Source: a virus
Strand: one strand, 5' to 3'
IMG/VR virus record: IMGVR_UViG_3300025732_000330
Location: 1 to 20,969 of that record
Length of the DNA: 20,969 nt
Positions 11,425 through 18,861 of this stretch are shown here, piece by piece. Positions within the stretch are counted from its first letter, which is position 1, and the number at the start of each line of letters is the position of its first letter. The notes below the pieces were generated by a model. It ran no database searches. It saw only the letters and a list, made by a program, of their open reading frames with translations, and had not been told where the DNA came from. Position numbers and translations under genes: made by a program.

Positions 11425-11440
11425 CCCTCTTTTGGTTTAT

Positions 11441-11656
11441 TTACTTTTTATTTAATTCATTTTCATATCCACATAATTCATTAGCCAGAAGTAACCATAT
11501 AGCCGCAGGAGCTTTTTTGAATTGCTCATCAGTTAATATTTTTTGATCATTCACTAAAAAATCATAAACTGACATTCTGAATTTTGCATTATAAACTAAA
11601 TCAGTTCTGCGTTTCCATTCGCTTTCAAATGTTACTTTTTCTGTTGTTGTTTTCAT
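11441..11656 (-). CDS. First gene of the leftward early operon, hypothetical
   Basis: The 71-residue product starts MKTTTEKVTFESEWKRRTDL and is predicted helical, with FRMSVYDFLVNDQKILTDEQF and a hydrophobic, Ala-rich APAAIWLLLANELCGYENEL. No family is recognised. It is the first gene after the promoter at 11682-11713, with an A/C-rich leader (AAACAAACAACAAACAAA) typical of well-translated Bacteroidota genes, so it should be expressed early. First genes of phage early operons often encode host-takeover or anti-defence factors; that is only a hint. Confidence 0.65.
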   Translation of the reverse strand: MKTTTEKVTFESEWKRRTDLVYNAKFRMSVYDFLVNDQKILTDEQFKKAPAAIWLLLANELCGYENELNKK

Positions 11657-11681
11657 TTTGTTTGTTGTTTGTTTGATGAAT

Positions 11682-11713
11682 CAAAGTAAAGGCAAATCTG
11701 ACTTTAAAGCAAA
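11682..11713 (-). promoter_or_regulatory. Bacteroidota-type promoter of the early operon
   Basis: On the minus strand TTTG (11713-11710) is followed after exactly 20 bases by TTACTTTG (11689-11682), one base off the TAnnTTTG -7 consensus. The start codon at 11656 follows after a 25-base A/C-rich leader. The intergenic region (11657-11815) also has to drive the rightward endolysin gene, for which no convincing element was seen. Confidence 0.65.
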
Positions 11714-11815
11714 TTTATTTTAACTTTTTTTTGAAATATTTTTTATAAGTCTTTTTCGCCTATTTTAGCCTTTTAATCCAATACCCTTAAAACGCATTTA
11801 AAGCCCTTATAAGCC

Positions 11816-12250
11816 ATGAAAATTTCTGAGTACTTTACCCTTAGTGAGATGGTAAAAACGTCGCAAAACGCCTCTAATGAGCCGACAGAGGCCATAATAT
11901 CAAATCTTACCTATTTGGCTAAGAATTTAGACCAGGCAAGGGTAAAACTTGGAGAACCGATTATAATTAATTCAGGATATAGAAGTCCGGAGGTGAATAA
12001 ATTAGTCGGAGGGTCCGCAAACAGTCAGCATATGAAAGGACAAGCCGCTGATATGGTTTGTTCTGATAATGCAAAACTTTTCGCTATTCTTAAGGATATG
12101 GACTTTGATGAGCTTATATGGGAGTTCGGGACGTTTCCAGGTCAGCCGGACTGGGTACATTGCTCATTCGTGAAAGGAAGAAGCCGAAAGAAGATGATGC
12201 GAGCTTTTAAGAAGAACGGAGAAACTAAATACGAAATCATACCGCAATGA
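11816..12250 (+). CDS. Endolysin, M15-type zinc peptidase
   Basis: The 144-residue protein is a single Peptidase_M15 (M15_3-type) domain. INSGYRSPEVNKLVGGSANS (51-70) is followed by QHMKGQAADM with His72 and Asp79, and WVHCSF with His115, the three expected zinc ligands. These enzymes cut peptide cross-links of peptidoglycan, here to release phage at the end of infection. There is no signal peptide, so export through a holin is expected. Together with the next gene it is the only rightward unit of the window, so it is under separate control. It overlaps the following gene by 4 bases (ATGA). Confidence 0.88.
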   Translation: MKISEYFTLSEMVKTSQNASNEPTEAIISNLTYLAKNLDQARVKLGEPIIINSGYRSPEVNKLVGGSANSQHMKGQAADMVCSDNAKLFAILKDMDFDELIWEFGTFPGQPDWVHCSFVKGRSRKKMMRAFKKNGETKYEIIPQ

Positions 12251-12594
12251 GCCGGAAACTACTTATTATCGGCTCAATAATTTTGACCCAGATAACTACC
12301 CAGATAAACGCTCAGATAAACGACAAACTTCAGCACTTCGGTGCAGGATCACTTGCAGGATACTATGGCGCATCGTTAGAATTAGCTACTACAAATAATG
12401 TACATCCATACCTAATCTGTATAGGTTCAGCTACACTTGCAGGAACCGCAAAGGAACTAATGGACCGACAAACTACCGGATTTGATAAGAAAGACTTAGG
12501 AGCTACGATAGCAGGAGGCGTGCTGTCAGGGACGATTATCTATATCATTAAAAGACGACACGCAAGGAAAAAAGCTAAACAACTTTTCCGTTGA
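12247..12594 (+). CDS. YfiM/DUF2279-like membrane protein of the lysis unit
   Basis: The 115-residue protein has an N-terminal signal or anchor (MSRKLLIIGSIILTQI), a short TQI/NAQIN repeat, DKLQHFGAGSLAGYYG, a hydrophobic HPYLICIGSATLAG, then KELMDRQTTGFDKKDLGATI and a last hydrophobic span. The D-K-x-x-H-F-x-A-G ... KE-x-x-D ... D-x-x-A-T pattern is that of the YfiM/DUF2279-type envelope proteins often next to phage endolysins. It could be a holin or spanin-like partner; this is inferred from context. The end overlaps the convergent metallophosphoesterase gene by 20 bases, without a visible terminator between them. Confidence 0.65.
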   Translation: MSRKLLIIGSIILTQITTQINAQINDKLQHFGAGSLAGYYGASLELATTNNVHPYLICIGSATLAGTAKELMDRQTTGFDKKDLGATIAGGVLSGTIIYIIKRRHARKKAKQLFR

Positions 12595-13558
12595 TAATTT
12601 TAAGATTGCGGACGTGGAATTCTTGACCGAAATTCTCCACTAAAGCGAATCCATGATTCCATGAGTTAATCGGCATATAAGCCGGAGTTAAATCACAAAG
12701 CGCACCTGTACTGAAACAGCCTATAATATCGCCATTTAAGTTCTGCTCGATATGCTCAGAAGTTCTATGATGATGTCCGCCTAATGTTGATGACTTGGTC
12801 CGCATAAAGAAACCTCTGGCAATGTTCACAGGTGAAATAATACCGCTCCGCATTTCATGACCATGAAGAATATTCAAAGCGCCTACCTTCATAACTCGCT
12901 TATTACTTACTACCTCGATTCCGAATTCTTTAGCATGGATTACATTTTCAAACTTGATAAGATCCATATCTAAAAACTCCGGCACTCTTTGAAGGATATA
13001 CCTTTCATATCTTTCCTCGTGGTTGCCTATTTTATATATTATTCTTTGCGTTGGAAATAGTTCACGAAGCTGTACAAAGAAATTCTTGAGCATATCTAAC
13101 TCATATTTAAAAGACCGCTTCTTAGGATCTTTCTCAAAAGACGAAAGGTGATAACAGTCTATAATATCTCCATTCAGAATAATACAATCCGGCCCGTAAT
13201 TAATAATAGTCTTTATGGCCTCATTTAAAGCCACTCTGTCGTAATAAGGGAAGTGAATATCTGAAAGTACGCCTATGCGTTTTTGATTGACTATAACTTT
13301 TGTAAAGTCGTCCTTCTCAGGCTCTGGAAGCTCAAATCCATTCCATTCTACTCTATGCTTTGTAAACTTTCTTTCTTTCTTTCCTGCTGATCCTGTTGCC
13401 CTTCTTACTGATAACCTGGCATTATCTACTGTCTTAAATAAGTCCGGATGTCTTTTTACTGCTATTTCAGCAAGTTTCTTTTTTGAGTATTTAGAGATTC
13501 CGTTTTCGGTGAACTCTTCAATAAGTTTTTTGGCTACTTCCGTTTTGTTTATTTGCAT
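12575..13558 (-). CDS. Metallophosphoesterase with an N-terminal helical domain
   Basis: The 327-residue protein has a calcineurin-like phosphoesterase domain from about residue 92. VLSDIHFP (Asp100, His102), NGDIID (Asp131), IGNHEER (Asn179, His180), LHGHE (His232, His234) and GGHHHR (His262-264) provide the two-metal site. Residues 1-60 are helical and basic (KTEVAKKLIEEFTENGISKY), perhaps a small HTH. Phage members may act on nucleic acids or nucleotides; substrate unknown. The start is at 13558, overlapping the upstream gene by 10 bases. It closes the leftward late region and meets the rightward lysis unit head-on. Confidence 0.85.
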   Translation of the reverse strand: MQINKTEVAKKLIEEFTENGISKYSKKKLAEIAVKRHPDLFKTVDNARLSVRRATGSAGKKERKFTKHRVEWNGFELPEPEKDDFTKVIVNQKRIGVLSDIHFPYYDRVALNEAIKTIINYGPDCIILNGDIIDCYHLSSFEKDPKKRSFKYELDMLKNFFVQLRELFPTQRIIYKIGNHEERYERYILQRVPEFLDMDLIKFENVIHAKEFGIEVVSNKRVMKVGALNILHGHEMRSGIISPVNIARGFFMRTKSSTLGGHHHRTSEHIEQNLNGDIIGCFSTGALCDLTPAYMPINSWNHGFALVENFGQEFHVRNLKIINGKVV

Positions 13559-13833
13559 CTGGATAGTTTTTGTTTCAAGATAATGGCCTCAATATCTCTC
13601 AACAAATTAACCTTAAGACTTGAATCTCCATTAATCTCATAGGACTGATTCAAAACAAACTTACCTCTAAAGTCTTTTAGTTTTTCAATGTCGATAGATA
13701 CTGGACACTTAGGACACACCGGAGGCGGACAGGATAACTTAACTTCTTTTTTGGTGTAGTTAATTACCGCTGTCATTCCTGCGATTCCTAATATTACTCC
13801 TATTAGTACTGATATTATATAACTTTTTATCAT
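13549..13833 (-). CDS. Single-span membrane protein with a CPPPVCPKCP motif
   Basis: From ATG 13833 the product has 94 residues: MIKSYIISVLIGVILGIAGM is one membrane span, followed by a short basic link and LSCPPPVCPKCP, then a soluble domain. The frame is open up to 13857, but the ATG at 13833 overlaps the stop codon of the holin-like gene (ATGA), so it is preferred. Three closely spaced Cys between prolines could form disulfides or bind metal in the periplasm. The place beside a holin-like gene suggests a spanin-type or lysis-accessory role, but this is inference. Confidence 0.6.
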   Translation of the reverse strand: MIKSYIISVLIGVILGIAGMTAVINYTKKEVKLSCPPPVCPKCPVSIDIEKLKDFRGKFVLNQSYEINGDSSLKVNLLRDIEAIILKQKLSRCK

Positions 13834-14045
13834 TTGGTTAGATTTTTCTTTTCCCATGAACTAAGACCCAATGAACCAGTAGCCACCGAAAGGAAGGCTA
13901 TCACTACAAACTCTTCCACTTCTTTACTCGCTACCATTCCATAACCTGAGTAAACCATTGAGAATACAAGGCAAGCAAAACAAGTCAAAGACTTCCTCGA
14001 CCATTTACCATCTGTTTTTAAAGTATCATCAATTAGCTTAATCAT
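13830..14045 (-). CDS. Holin-like two-span membrane protein
   Basis: The 71-residue product begins MIKLIDDTLKTDGKWSRKSL, followed by a span CFACLVFSMVYSGYGMV, a short EVEEF turn and a second span VVIAFLSVATGSLGL, and ends in a basic WEKKNLTK. The KWSRKSL...span...G...EKK layout is like small holins in other Bacteroidota phages. Holins open the inner membrane for endolysin. Here the endolysin lies in the opposite orientation some 1.3 kb away, so the lysis genes are split. It overlaps the HExxH gene by 8 bases. Confidence 0.65.
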   Translation of the reverse strand: MIKLIDDTLKTDGKWSRKSLTCFACLVFSMVYSGYGMVASKEVEEFVVIAFLSVATGSLGLSSWEKKNLTK

Positions 14046-14283
14046 TTATCTTTCGGTAGTTTAATTTCCAAAGGAAGTCCCTTAAAATCTTTGCTTCTTT
14101 TCTGACTTTTGTTTCTGACCATTCCGGATTCCTTATGTGTAGAAATTCGTGAATCTCGGTATCAAATAAACTCTTAGCAGTTTTATGTCGTGGATCTATC
14201 TCTATTAAATTCTTTTCAATATGAGCCTGGCCCATTGCACGCTCACGGCCTAACTTTCTTGTTACTACTTTTGGTAGTTTCAA
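14038..14283 (-). CDS. Mini HExxH metallopeptidase-like protein
   Basis: This 81-residue protein carries HEFLH at 45-49 with Glu57 shortly after (NPEWSE), an HExxH zinc site with a possible third ligand. GQAHIEKNLIEID before it provides the strand that normally lines the active site. Similar small proteins occur in Bacteroidota phages; whether they are active proteases is not known to me. There is no signal peptide. It is coupled to the coiled-coil membrane gene (4-base overlap) and the holin-like gene (8 bases). It might trim virion proteins or act in lysis. Confidence 0.65.
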   Translation of the reverse strand: MKLPKVVTRKLGRERAMGQAHIEKNLIEIDPRHKTAKSLFDTEIHEFLHIRNPEWSETKVRKEAKILRDFLWKLNYRKIND

Positions 14284-14513
14284 AGTTTTGAAAATATATA
14301 ACTAAGTATAAATCCTAATATCGGACCAATGACAAGTAATAATTTAATTTGAGCTTTTATTTCAGCTCTCCAGGTTGATAGTGCTTGAATCTTTTCTTCA
14401 GCCGTTAAAACTCTTCCATTTGTTTTTTTGGTCTGATCAAGAATGTCATCAAGCTTCTGATCCATTGCTTGCTGTCGTTCATCGAGCCGTGCTAAGAGTT
14501 CTTCTGAAGTCAT
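14280..14513 (-). CDS. Coiled-coil membrane protein, XhlA-like
   Basis: The 77-residue protein starts MTSEELLARLDERQQAMDQK, an amphipathic coiled coil continuing to residue 50 (LDDILDQTKKTNGRV, IQALSTWRAEIKAQI), and ends in one membrane span (LLLVIGPILGFILSYIF) with a short SKL tail. This matches the layout of XhlA/hemolysin-type small proteins found next to phage lysis genes. It probably faces the cytoplasm with its coiled coil. It overlaps its neighbours by 4 bases on both sides. Confidence 0.7.
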   Translation of the reverse strand: MTSEELLARLDERQQAMDQKLDDILDQTKKTNGRVLTAEEKIQALSTWRAEIKAQIKLLLVIGPILGFILSYIFSKL

Positions 14514-14866
14514 GATTCAATTATATAATCTGAAAATGCAGTAAAAAATTTTACAGGGATATCTTTATTTTCAAAGTCTGCAAGGTTAAACTTCGGTACT
14601 TCGATTTTTTCTTCGATTTCTAAAAGGCTGTTAATCTCTGCTAAGAATTCATTGTTTAGCTTCTGAGTTAATTCAGTATCTTCAGGCTTTAGAAGTTTCT
14701 GATACTTCTCTTTAATCTTATTTTGAGTCGATTCAAAAGTCTTGATTATTGAAGCGCATTTGTCCTGGATTCTGCCAAGACGATAAGAGATTTTAAAATC
14801 TAATTTTGTGTTAGATTCGATTAGCTTGATAGCTTCGTAGAGTTCGATTACTTTGTTTAGTTTCAT
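14510..14866 (-). CDS. Helical phage protein after the tail fiber gene
   Basis: The 118-residue product starts MKLNKVIELYEAIKLIESNT and is predicted to be mainly long helices (DFKISYRLGRIQDKCASIIK, NKIKEKYQKLLKPEDTEL) with an acidic IEEKIEVPKF segment. It resembles small helical proteins in other phages (DUF1617-like in pattern) located near tail genes. A chaperone or tail-assembly role is possible, not shown. The ATG is preceded by AATAACC and a -7 box (14881-14888), so it may start its own transcript. Confidence 0.6.
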   Translation of the reverse strand: MKLNKVIELYEAIKLIESNTKLDFKISYRLGRIQDKCASIIKTFESTQNKIKEKYQKLLKPEDTELTQKLNNEFLAEINSLLEIEEKIEVPKFNLADFENKDIPVKFFTAFSDYIIES

Positions 14867-14880
14867 AGGTTATTTTTTAG

Positions 14881-14888
14881 CAAATATA
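14881..14888 (-). promoter_or_regulatory. -7 box TATATTTG between tail fiber and lysis-side genes
   Basis: A perfect TAnnTTTG directly after the tail fiber stop codon, 14 bases before the ATG at 14866. No TTTG lies at the -33 distance. It could give extra expression of the small membrane genes that follow. Confidence 0.35.
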
Positions 14889-17800
14889 TTAATTTAATTT
14901 TACCCATGTTGTGCCATTGTAACCCCACCATCCGGCAGAAGTAATCGCTCCGCTTCCTGCGTTTGTTGTATAAATCATTAATCCTTCAGCAGGTGTCGTG
15001 ATTGCCTCGCCTTGTGCGCCTGTCATTTTTGGAGGAAGGAATCCTTTTGTAGTAGATGAAAGAGTAAGTATTGCAGAAGCTGTATCGCTTGTGGTTCCTA
15101 TTGCAAGATTGCCTGTTGAGAATAGAGTTGCGTGAGCTGTTGAAGAGCCTCCGGCGGCGAATTTAATTTTACCTGTTGCAAAATCATTTAAAAATGCCAT
15201 GTCATTTCCACCAGTACTACCAATATAAAAATAACCATCATTTCCAGATATTATTTTATATGAAGTTTTTAAGGCTGAATATTTTCCAAGACTTAAACTT
15301 CCAGTTCCTGATGTTACAATTACAGCAGAATAAGCACTTAATCCAGATGTAGTATTTGATACTTCTAATGAAGTTAATCCATTCTGATTTTTGCTTACAA
15401 GTAAATTATCCTGCACCCTCGCAGTACCGTTTACGTCGAGCTTGTAGCCTGAGTCGGTTGTTGTGCCTATTGCAAGATTTTTACTATTAAATAAAGACAT
15501 TGCTACATCAGATGTACTTATAGTTGGATTTTGTGCATTTGTTATAGCAAAATCTAATCGCGATATTGTAGCAAAAGAACCACCTGCTATAGCATAAATA
15601 GCAGCAGATTTTGAAGTACCTGAATTAGAATTAGAGAATTGTAAAGATGATGTAGAATTATTTGTAGATGGATATATAAGTGGATTATCGACTAATAAAG
15701 GAAAAGTTATTATTGTTTTTCTTGCATTAAAAGAAATATACGTATCGGTAAAAGTTGTAGTTCCATCATTCCAATTTAATCCAAAATTTATTATATTATT
15801 AAAATATGAACCGACAGCAGTTGCAGTAATAAAACCTGCTCTTGAAAGTTGATTTGCTCCATATATATTAATTGTAGAAGTTCCAGTATTTGCTTGTCCT
15901 CCGCCTAATATTATATTAGCTCCATTTGCTCCTATACCTCTTAAAATATAATTTGTAACTCCTGTAAAAGCTCCATTAGTAAACGTTGGCGCAATATCCA
16001 ATCCTACAAGAACGTCGTTATTCGCAGCGGCTACGAGTGTATTGTTGAAGTAGACTCCTCGAGCTATTGCGGATGAAGCAGTGATGCTTCCTGCTACTGT
16101 TAGTTTTGCTAAGGAGTCGGTAGAAGTTCCTAATGCTAAATTACCATTTGTAAATATTCTTAGTCTTTCAGTTCCTGACGTATGAATAGTAGTAAAGTAA
16201 CCGCTTCCAGTAGTTCCTACTTTAAATTCTCCTGAGTCTGGATTTAATTTTGCAAATGCTCTTTCTGAGCCTCCTGAAACATTTAATTGAAATCCTCCAA
16301 ATCCAACATAATTAGTAAGTGCTGTATGTTGAATTACTGAGTTTATTGGTCCTACTGCTGTTAAAGTTCCTTGTACTCTTAACGCAATACTGGAAGTTCC
16401 TGTAAACGCTCCTAAAGTAAACGTAGGCGCAATATCTAATCCAACAAGAACATCATTATTTGCCGCTGCTGTTAATGTCGGAGTTAAATTCGTTCCTCTT
16501 GCTATCGCACTTGAAGCAGTTACGCTATTATTGACAAGTAATGAAGTTGTCGGAGTATATGTTAAAGTTGCGCTTCCTGTCTGTGTATTTGTTCCGTTCC
16601 AATAGGCTACCTGTCCGCTTGTTCCAGTACCTGTTACAGGATTCGTTAAAGCATTTTGCTTATTGTTGAAAGTTGTCCAGTCAGTACTTGATAAATATCC
16701 ATTGGCAGAACCTGAAGCTACTGGAATTGATATAGTATTTACTGAACGACTTAATGGAGAAGAAAAAGTTAATGCTGATTCTTTAGAGTTAAATGTACTC
16801 CAATCAGTAGAACTCAATGCTCCTCTATTTGTAGCTGATGCAGTCGGTAAATTAAAAGTATGGATAGTTCCTGAACTTGAAATACCGAAATCACTTCCAG
16901 AAGTTCCACTAACTAAAGTCTGAACAGAACCAGTTAAACTATTTAAAGCAGTTATACCAGTACCTGCCATTATACCGCTCTGCTGAGTAACAGTAAGTAT
17001 AACAGAAGGAGTCGATGGAGGAGGATTACCTGCTGAATAAAATTCCATCGTTACGTTAGTATGGTCTGAGGTACTCCATACAAGTTCGTAATACTGACCT
17101 GCGATTACTGATAAAAGATAATTCCAAGAAGCAATAGTATGGCCAGGAGTTCCAGCATGTGAATTCGGTACAGATATAAATCCTGAACTTCCTACTACAT
17201 CAGTACCATTTAATCTTAACCAAATTGTAACGTCTGCTAATTGATTACTTGTATTTTGAAATTGACTACTGAACTGAAGATTATAAATTCCTGTATTGTC
17301 AAAAGTTATTCGAGTTAAGTTAGTTCCATTTGTAACTACTCTTACTTGATTTTCTAAATCAACAGTTCTGAATATCATTGGATATCCAACATTAGAAGAA
17401 GCAGCTGTCTGAGTTACATTGTCTTGCCATGCTCCATAATAACCTAATGGAGTCGGAGTTGCTGTGTTATTTAGTAATCCAGCACCTGTTAATGTTAATC
17501 CATCACCTATTGTAACTTCTTCCATTATACCAGTACCAGAAGAATATCTACCGACTAATTTATCAGTAGCCATTGAAGTAGTTATCGTTCCACTTGTAGT
17601 AATTGGTCCTCCACTAATTAATCCTTCTGTATCTACTGAAGTAACTGTACCACTTGGTGATGCTTGTAAACTCCAAACAGCTGAGCCGGTTGTTGCATCT
17701 GAACAAATATAAACATCTCCGTTATCTAAAATCCATCGGCTATCTATTACAAAGCCTTTTGAATCATCATCGTTTACAGTAGGAGTAAATGTAAAATTAT

Positions 17801-18524
17801 GTGAAACTTCACGAATAGTAAATCCGTTCTGTTCCATTGTATATAACCTTCCGGCTTCCCATTTCAGCTCATAATCTGCTGAACATTTTAAAGCTATTCC
17901 TTTTGATACACCATTACCGGCATCTGTTGTTCCTTCCTGTAACTTGGCTCCGTTATCCATTATAACCTTACCACCGGCACCAAGAATTATATCAGCGTCA
18001 TTAATTAACTGAATATCATTTGTAGTGGTGTTTCCTATATCTGTTACATCCTGTAAGGATTTATTAGCTGCATCATCTAAAGCTGTCTGAAGTCCTGTTA
18101 TATCGCTTATTCCTGCGTCTGCGCCACTCGTTACAAGGCCTTTAGAATCATAGGTAATCTTTGTCTTTGTATCTCCTGTAATAGCTGTATTCTCATCTAC
18201 CTTGCCATCTAATGCACTTTGAAGGTCGGTCTGATTTGACAAAGTTCCTGTAATCTGTCCCCATACTAAAGAACCTCCGCCTACCTGGACATACGCTCCG
18301 TCCCAACGATAGATATAATTAGTATCCTCAGCGATATATAAAATTCCTCCTTGACCTTGTGCCGGAAAATCTCCGTACGTTGGATAGAATTCTAATGCTG
18401 TTGCAAATCCTCCTGAAACGTAAACATCTACCGGAGTGCTATTAATATAAACATCGACAGGCGTTCCGTTATCGTCAATAGTTACATTAACATCCTGCGA
18501 ATTATAAATATTAATTGGCTGCAT
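14889..18524 (-). CDS. Large tail fiber / receptor-binding protein
   Basis: The 1211-residue protein starts MQPINIYNSQDVNVTIDDNG and ends GWWGYNGTTWVKLN. It is Gly/Ser/Thr/Asn-rich and beta-strand-rich, with elements usual for long phage fibers: TDLQSALDGK and TGLQTALDD segments, two LSSTDW(S/T)TFN(S/N)K segments (about 570-620) and a C-terminal FLPPKMTGAQGEAITTPAEG. Units LALGTSTDS, LAIGTTTDS and LAIGTTSDT recur. A segment of about 45 residues (SSAIARG...LVGLDIAPTFT) occurs twice, near residues 670-715 and 815-865. There is no clear peptidase S74 self-cleaving chaperone at the end. The role, binding the host surface, follows from this pattern. The gene overlaps the upstream one by 14 bases. 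Confidence 0.8.
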   Translation of the reverse strand: MQPINIYNSQDVNVTIDDNGTPVDVYINSTPVDVYVSGGFATALEFYPTYGDFPAQGQGGILYIAEDTNYIYRWDGAYVQVGGGSLVWGQITGTLSNQTDLQSALDGKVDENTAITGDTKTKITYDSKGLVTSGADAGISDITGLQTALDDAANKSLQDVTDIGNTTTNDIQLINDADIILGAGGKVIMDNGAKLQEGTTDAGNGVSKGIALKCSADYELKWEAGRLYTMEQNGFTIREVSHNFTFTPTVNDDDSKGFVIDSRWILDNGDVYICSDATTGSAVWSLQASPSGTVTSVDTEGLISGGPITTSGTITTSMATDKLVGRYSSGTGIMEEVTIGDGLTLTGAGLLNNTATPTPLGYYGAWQDNVTQTAASSNVGYPMIFRTVDLENQVRVVTNGTNLTRITFDNTGIYNLQFSSQFQNTSNQLADVTIWLRLNGTDVVGSSGFISVPNSHAGTPGHTIASWNYLLSVIAGQYYELVWSTSDHTNVTMEFYSAGNPPPSTPSVILTVTQQSGIMAGTGITALNSLTGSVQTLVSGTSGSDFGISSSGTIHTFNLPTASATNRGALSSTDWSTFNSKESALTFSSPLSRSVNTISIPVASGSANGYLSSTDWTTFNNKQNALTNPVTGTGTSGQVAYWNGTNTQTGSATLTYTPTTSLLVNNSVTASSAIARGTNLTPTLTAAANNDVLVGLDIAPTFTLGAFTGTSSIALRVQGTLTAVGPINSVIQHTALTNYVGFGGFQLNVSGGSERAFAKLNPDSGEFKVGTTGSGYFTTIHTSGTERLRIFTNGNLALGTSTDSLAKLTVAGSITASSAIARGVYFNNTLVAAANNDVLVGLDIAPTFTNGAFTGVTNYILRGIGANGANIILGGGQANTGTSTINIYGANQLSRAGFITATAVGSYFNNIINFGLNWNDGTTTFTDTYISFNARKTIITFPLLVDNPLIYPSTNNSTSSLQFSNSNSGTSKSAAIYAIAGGSFATISRLDFAITNAQNPTISTSDVAMSLFNSKNLAIGTTTDSGYKLDVNGTARVQDNLLVSKNQNGLTSLEVSNTTSGLSAYSAVIVTSGTGSLSLGKYSALKTSYKIISGNDGYFYIGSTGGNDMAFLNDFATGKIKFAAGGSSTAHATLFSTGNLAIGTTSDTASAILTLSSTTKGFLPPKMTGAQGEAITTPAEGLMIYTTNAGSGAITSAGWWGYNGTTWVKLN
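15965..16525 (-). repeat. Duplicated segment in the tail fiber gene
   Basis: Two diverged copies (about 16390-16525 and 15965-16095) both encode SSAIARG, AAANNDVLVGLDIAPTFT and GAFTG. The copies differ by many silent changes, so the duplication is old or one copy came from another phage. Confidence 0.75.
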
Positions 18525-18861
18525 TTACTGTTCCGTTATAAAAGGTTAGAGTTCCATTAATCCGTACCTTACCTGAGTAGAGGAGCTGATAGTAATATTC
18601 TCCTTCGTTTATATTTGAATCGCTTGCGCTAATTGTTACTTCTAATACGTTTGAAGTTAAGACCAATCCAGATGAACTGTCTAAACTAAAAACATTCTTT
18701 TTATCTCCGAAGTTTTTCTTCACAACGAAAGTAAAGTCATTGCTTGGATAAATATAAGGATCGCCATTAGAATCTTTAAAAGTGAATGTAATCGTTTCCT
18801 GAGAATTAACACGTTTATAAAGTGCTAAAGTTCCCTCGCCTCCGAATGTTACCTTATTCAT
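18511..18861 (-). CDS. Beta-rich virion protein, BppU-like N-domain type
   Basis: The 116-residue product begins MNKVTFGGEGTLALYKRVNS and is nearly all short strands: QETITFTFKDSNGDPYIYPS, DFTFVVKKNF, VLEVTISASD, INEGEYYYQLLYSG. A beta-sandwich with F-T-F-K-D-x-x-G-x-P-Y and a later EGEYYYQL is what small phage baseplate or fiber-attachment proteins look like (BppU N-terminal type). It lies between the connector-like gene and the fiber gene, fitting a fiber adaptor. Overlaps: 8 bases with the gene upstream, 14 with the fiber gene. Confidence 0.6.
   Translation of the reverse strand: MNKVTFGGEGTLALYKRVNSQETITFTFKDSNGDPYIYPSNDFTFVVKKNFGDKKNVFSLDSSSGLVLTSNVLEVTISASDSNINEGEYYYQLLYSGKVRINGTLTFYNGTVNAAN

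Noticed and set aside
11714-11815. Clear promoter for the rightward endolysin gene
   Set aside because: TTTG and TATTTTAG elements exist, but their spacing (27 bases) is wrong; not enough support to list.
16663-17712. Rightward open frames (16663-16923, 17464-17712) within the tail fiber gene
   Set aside because: They are antisense shadows of low-complexity, Val/Thr-rich coding sequence.
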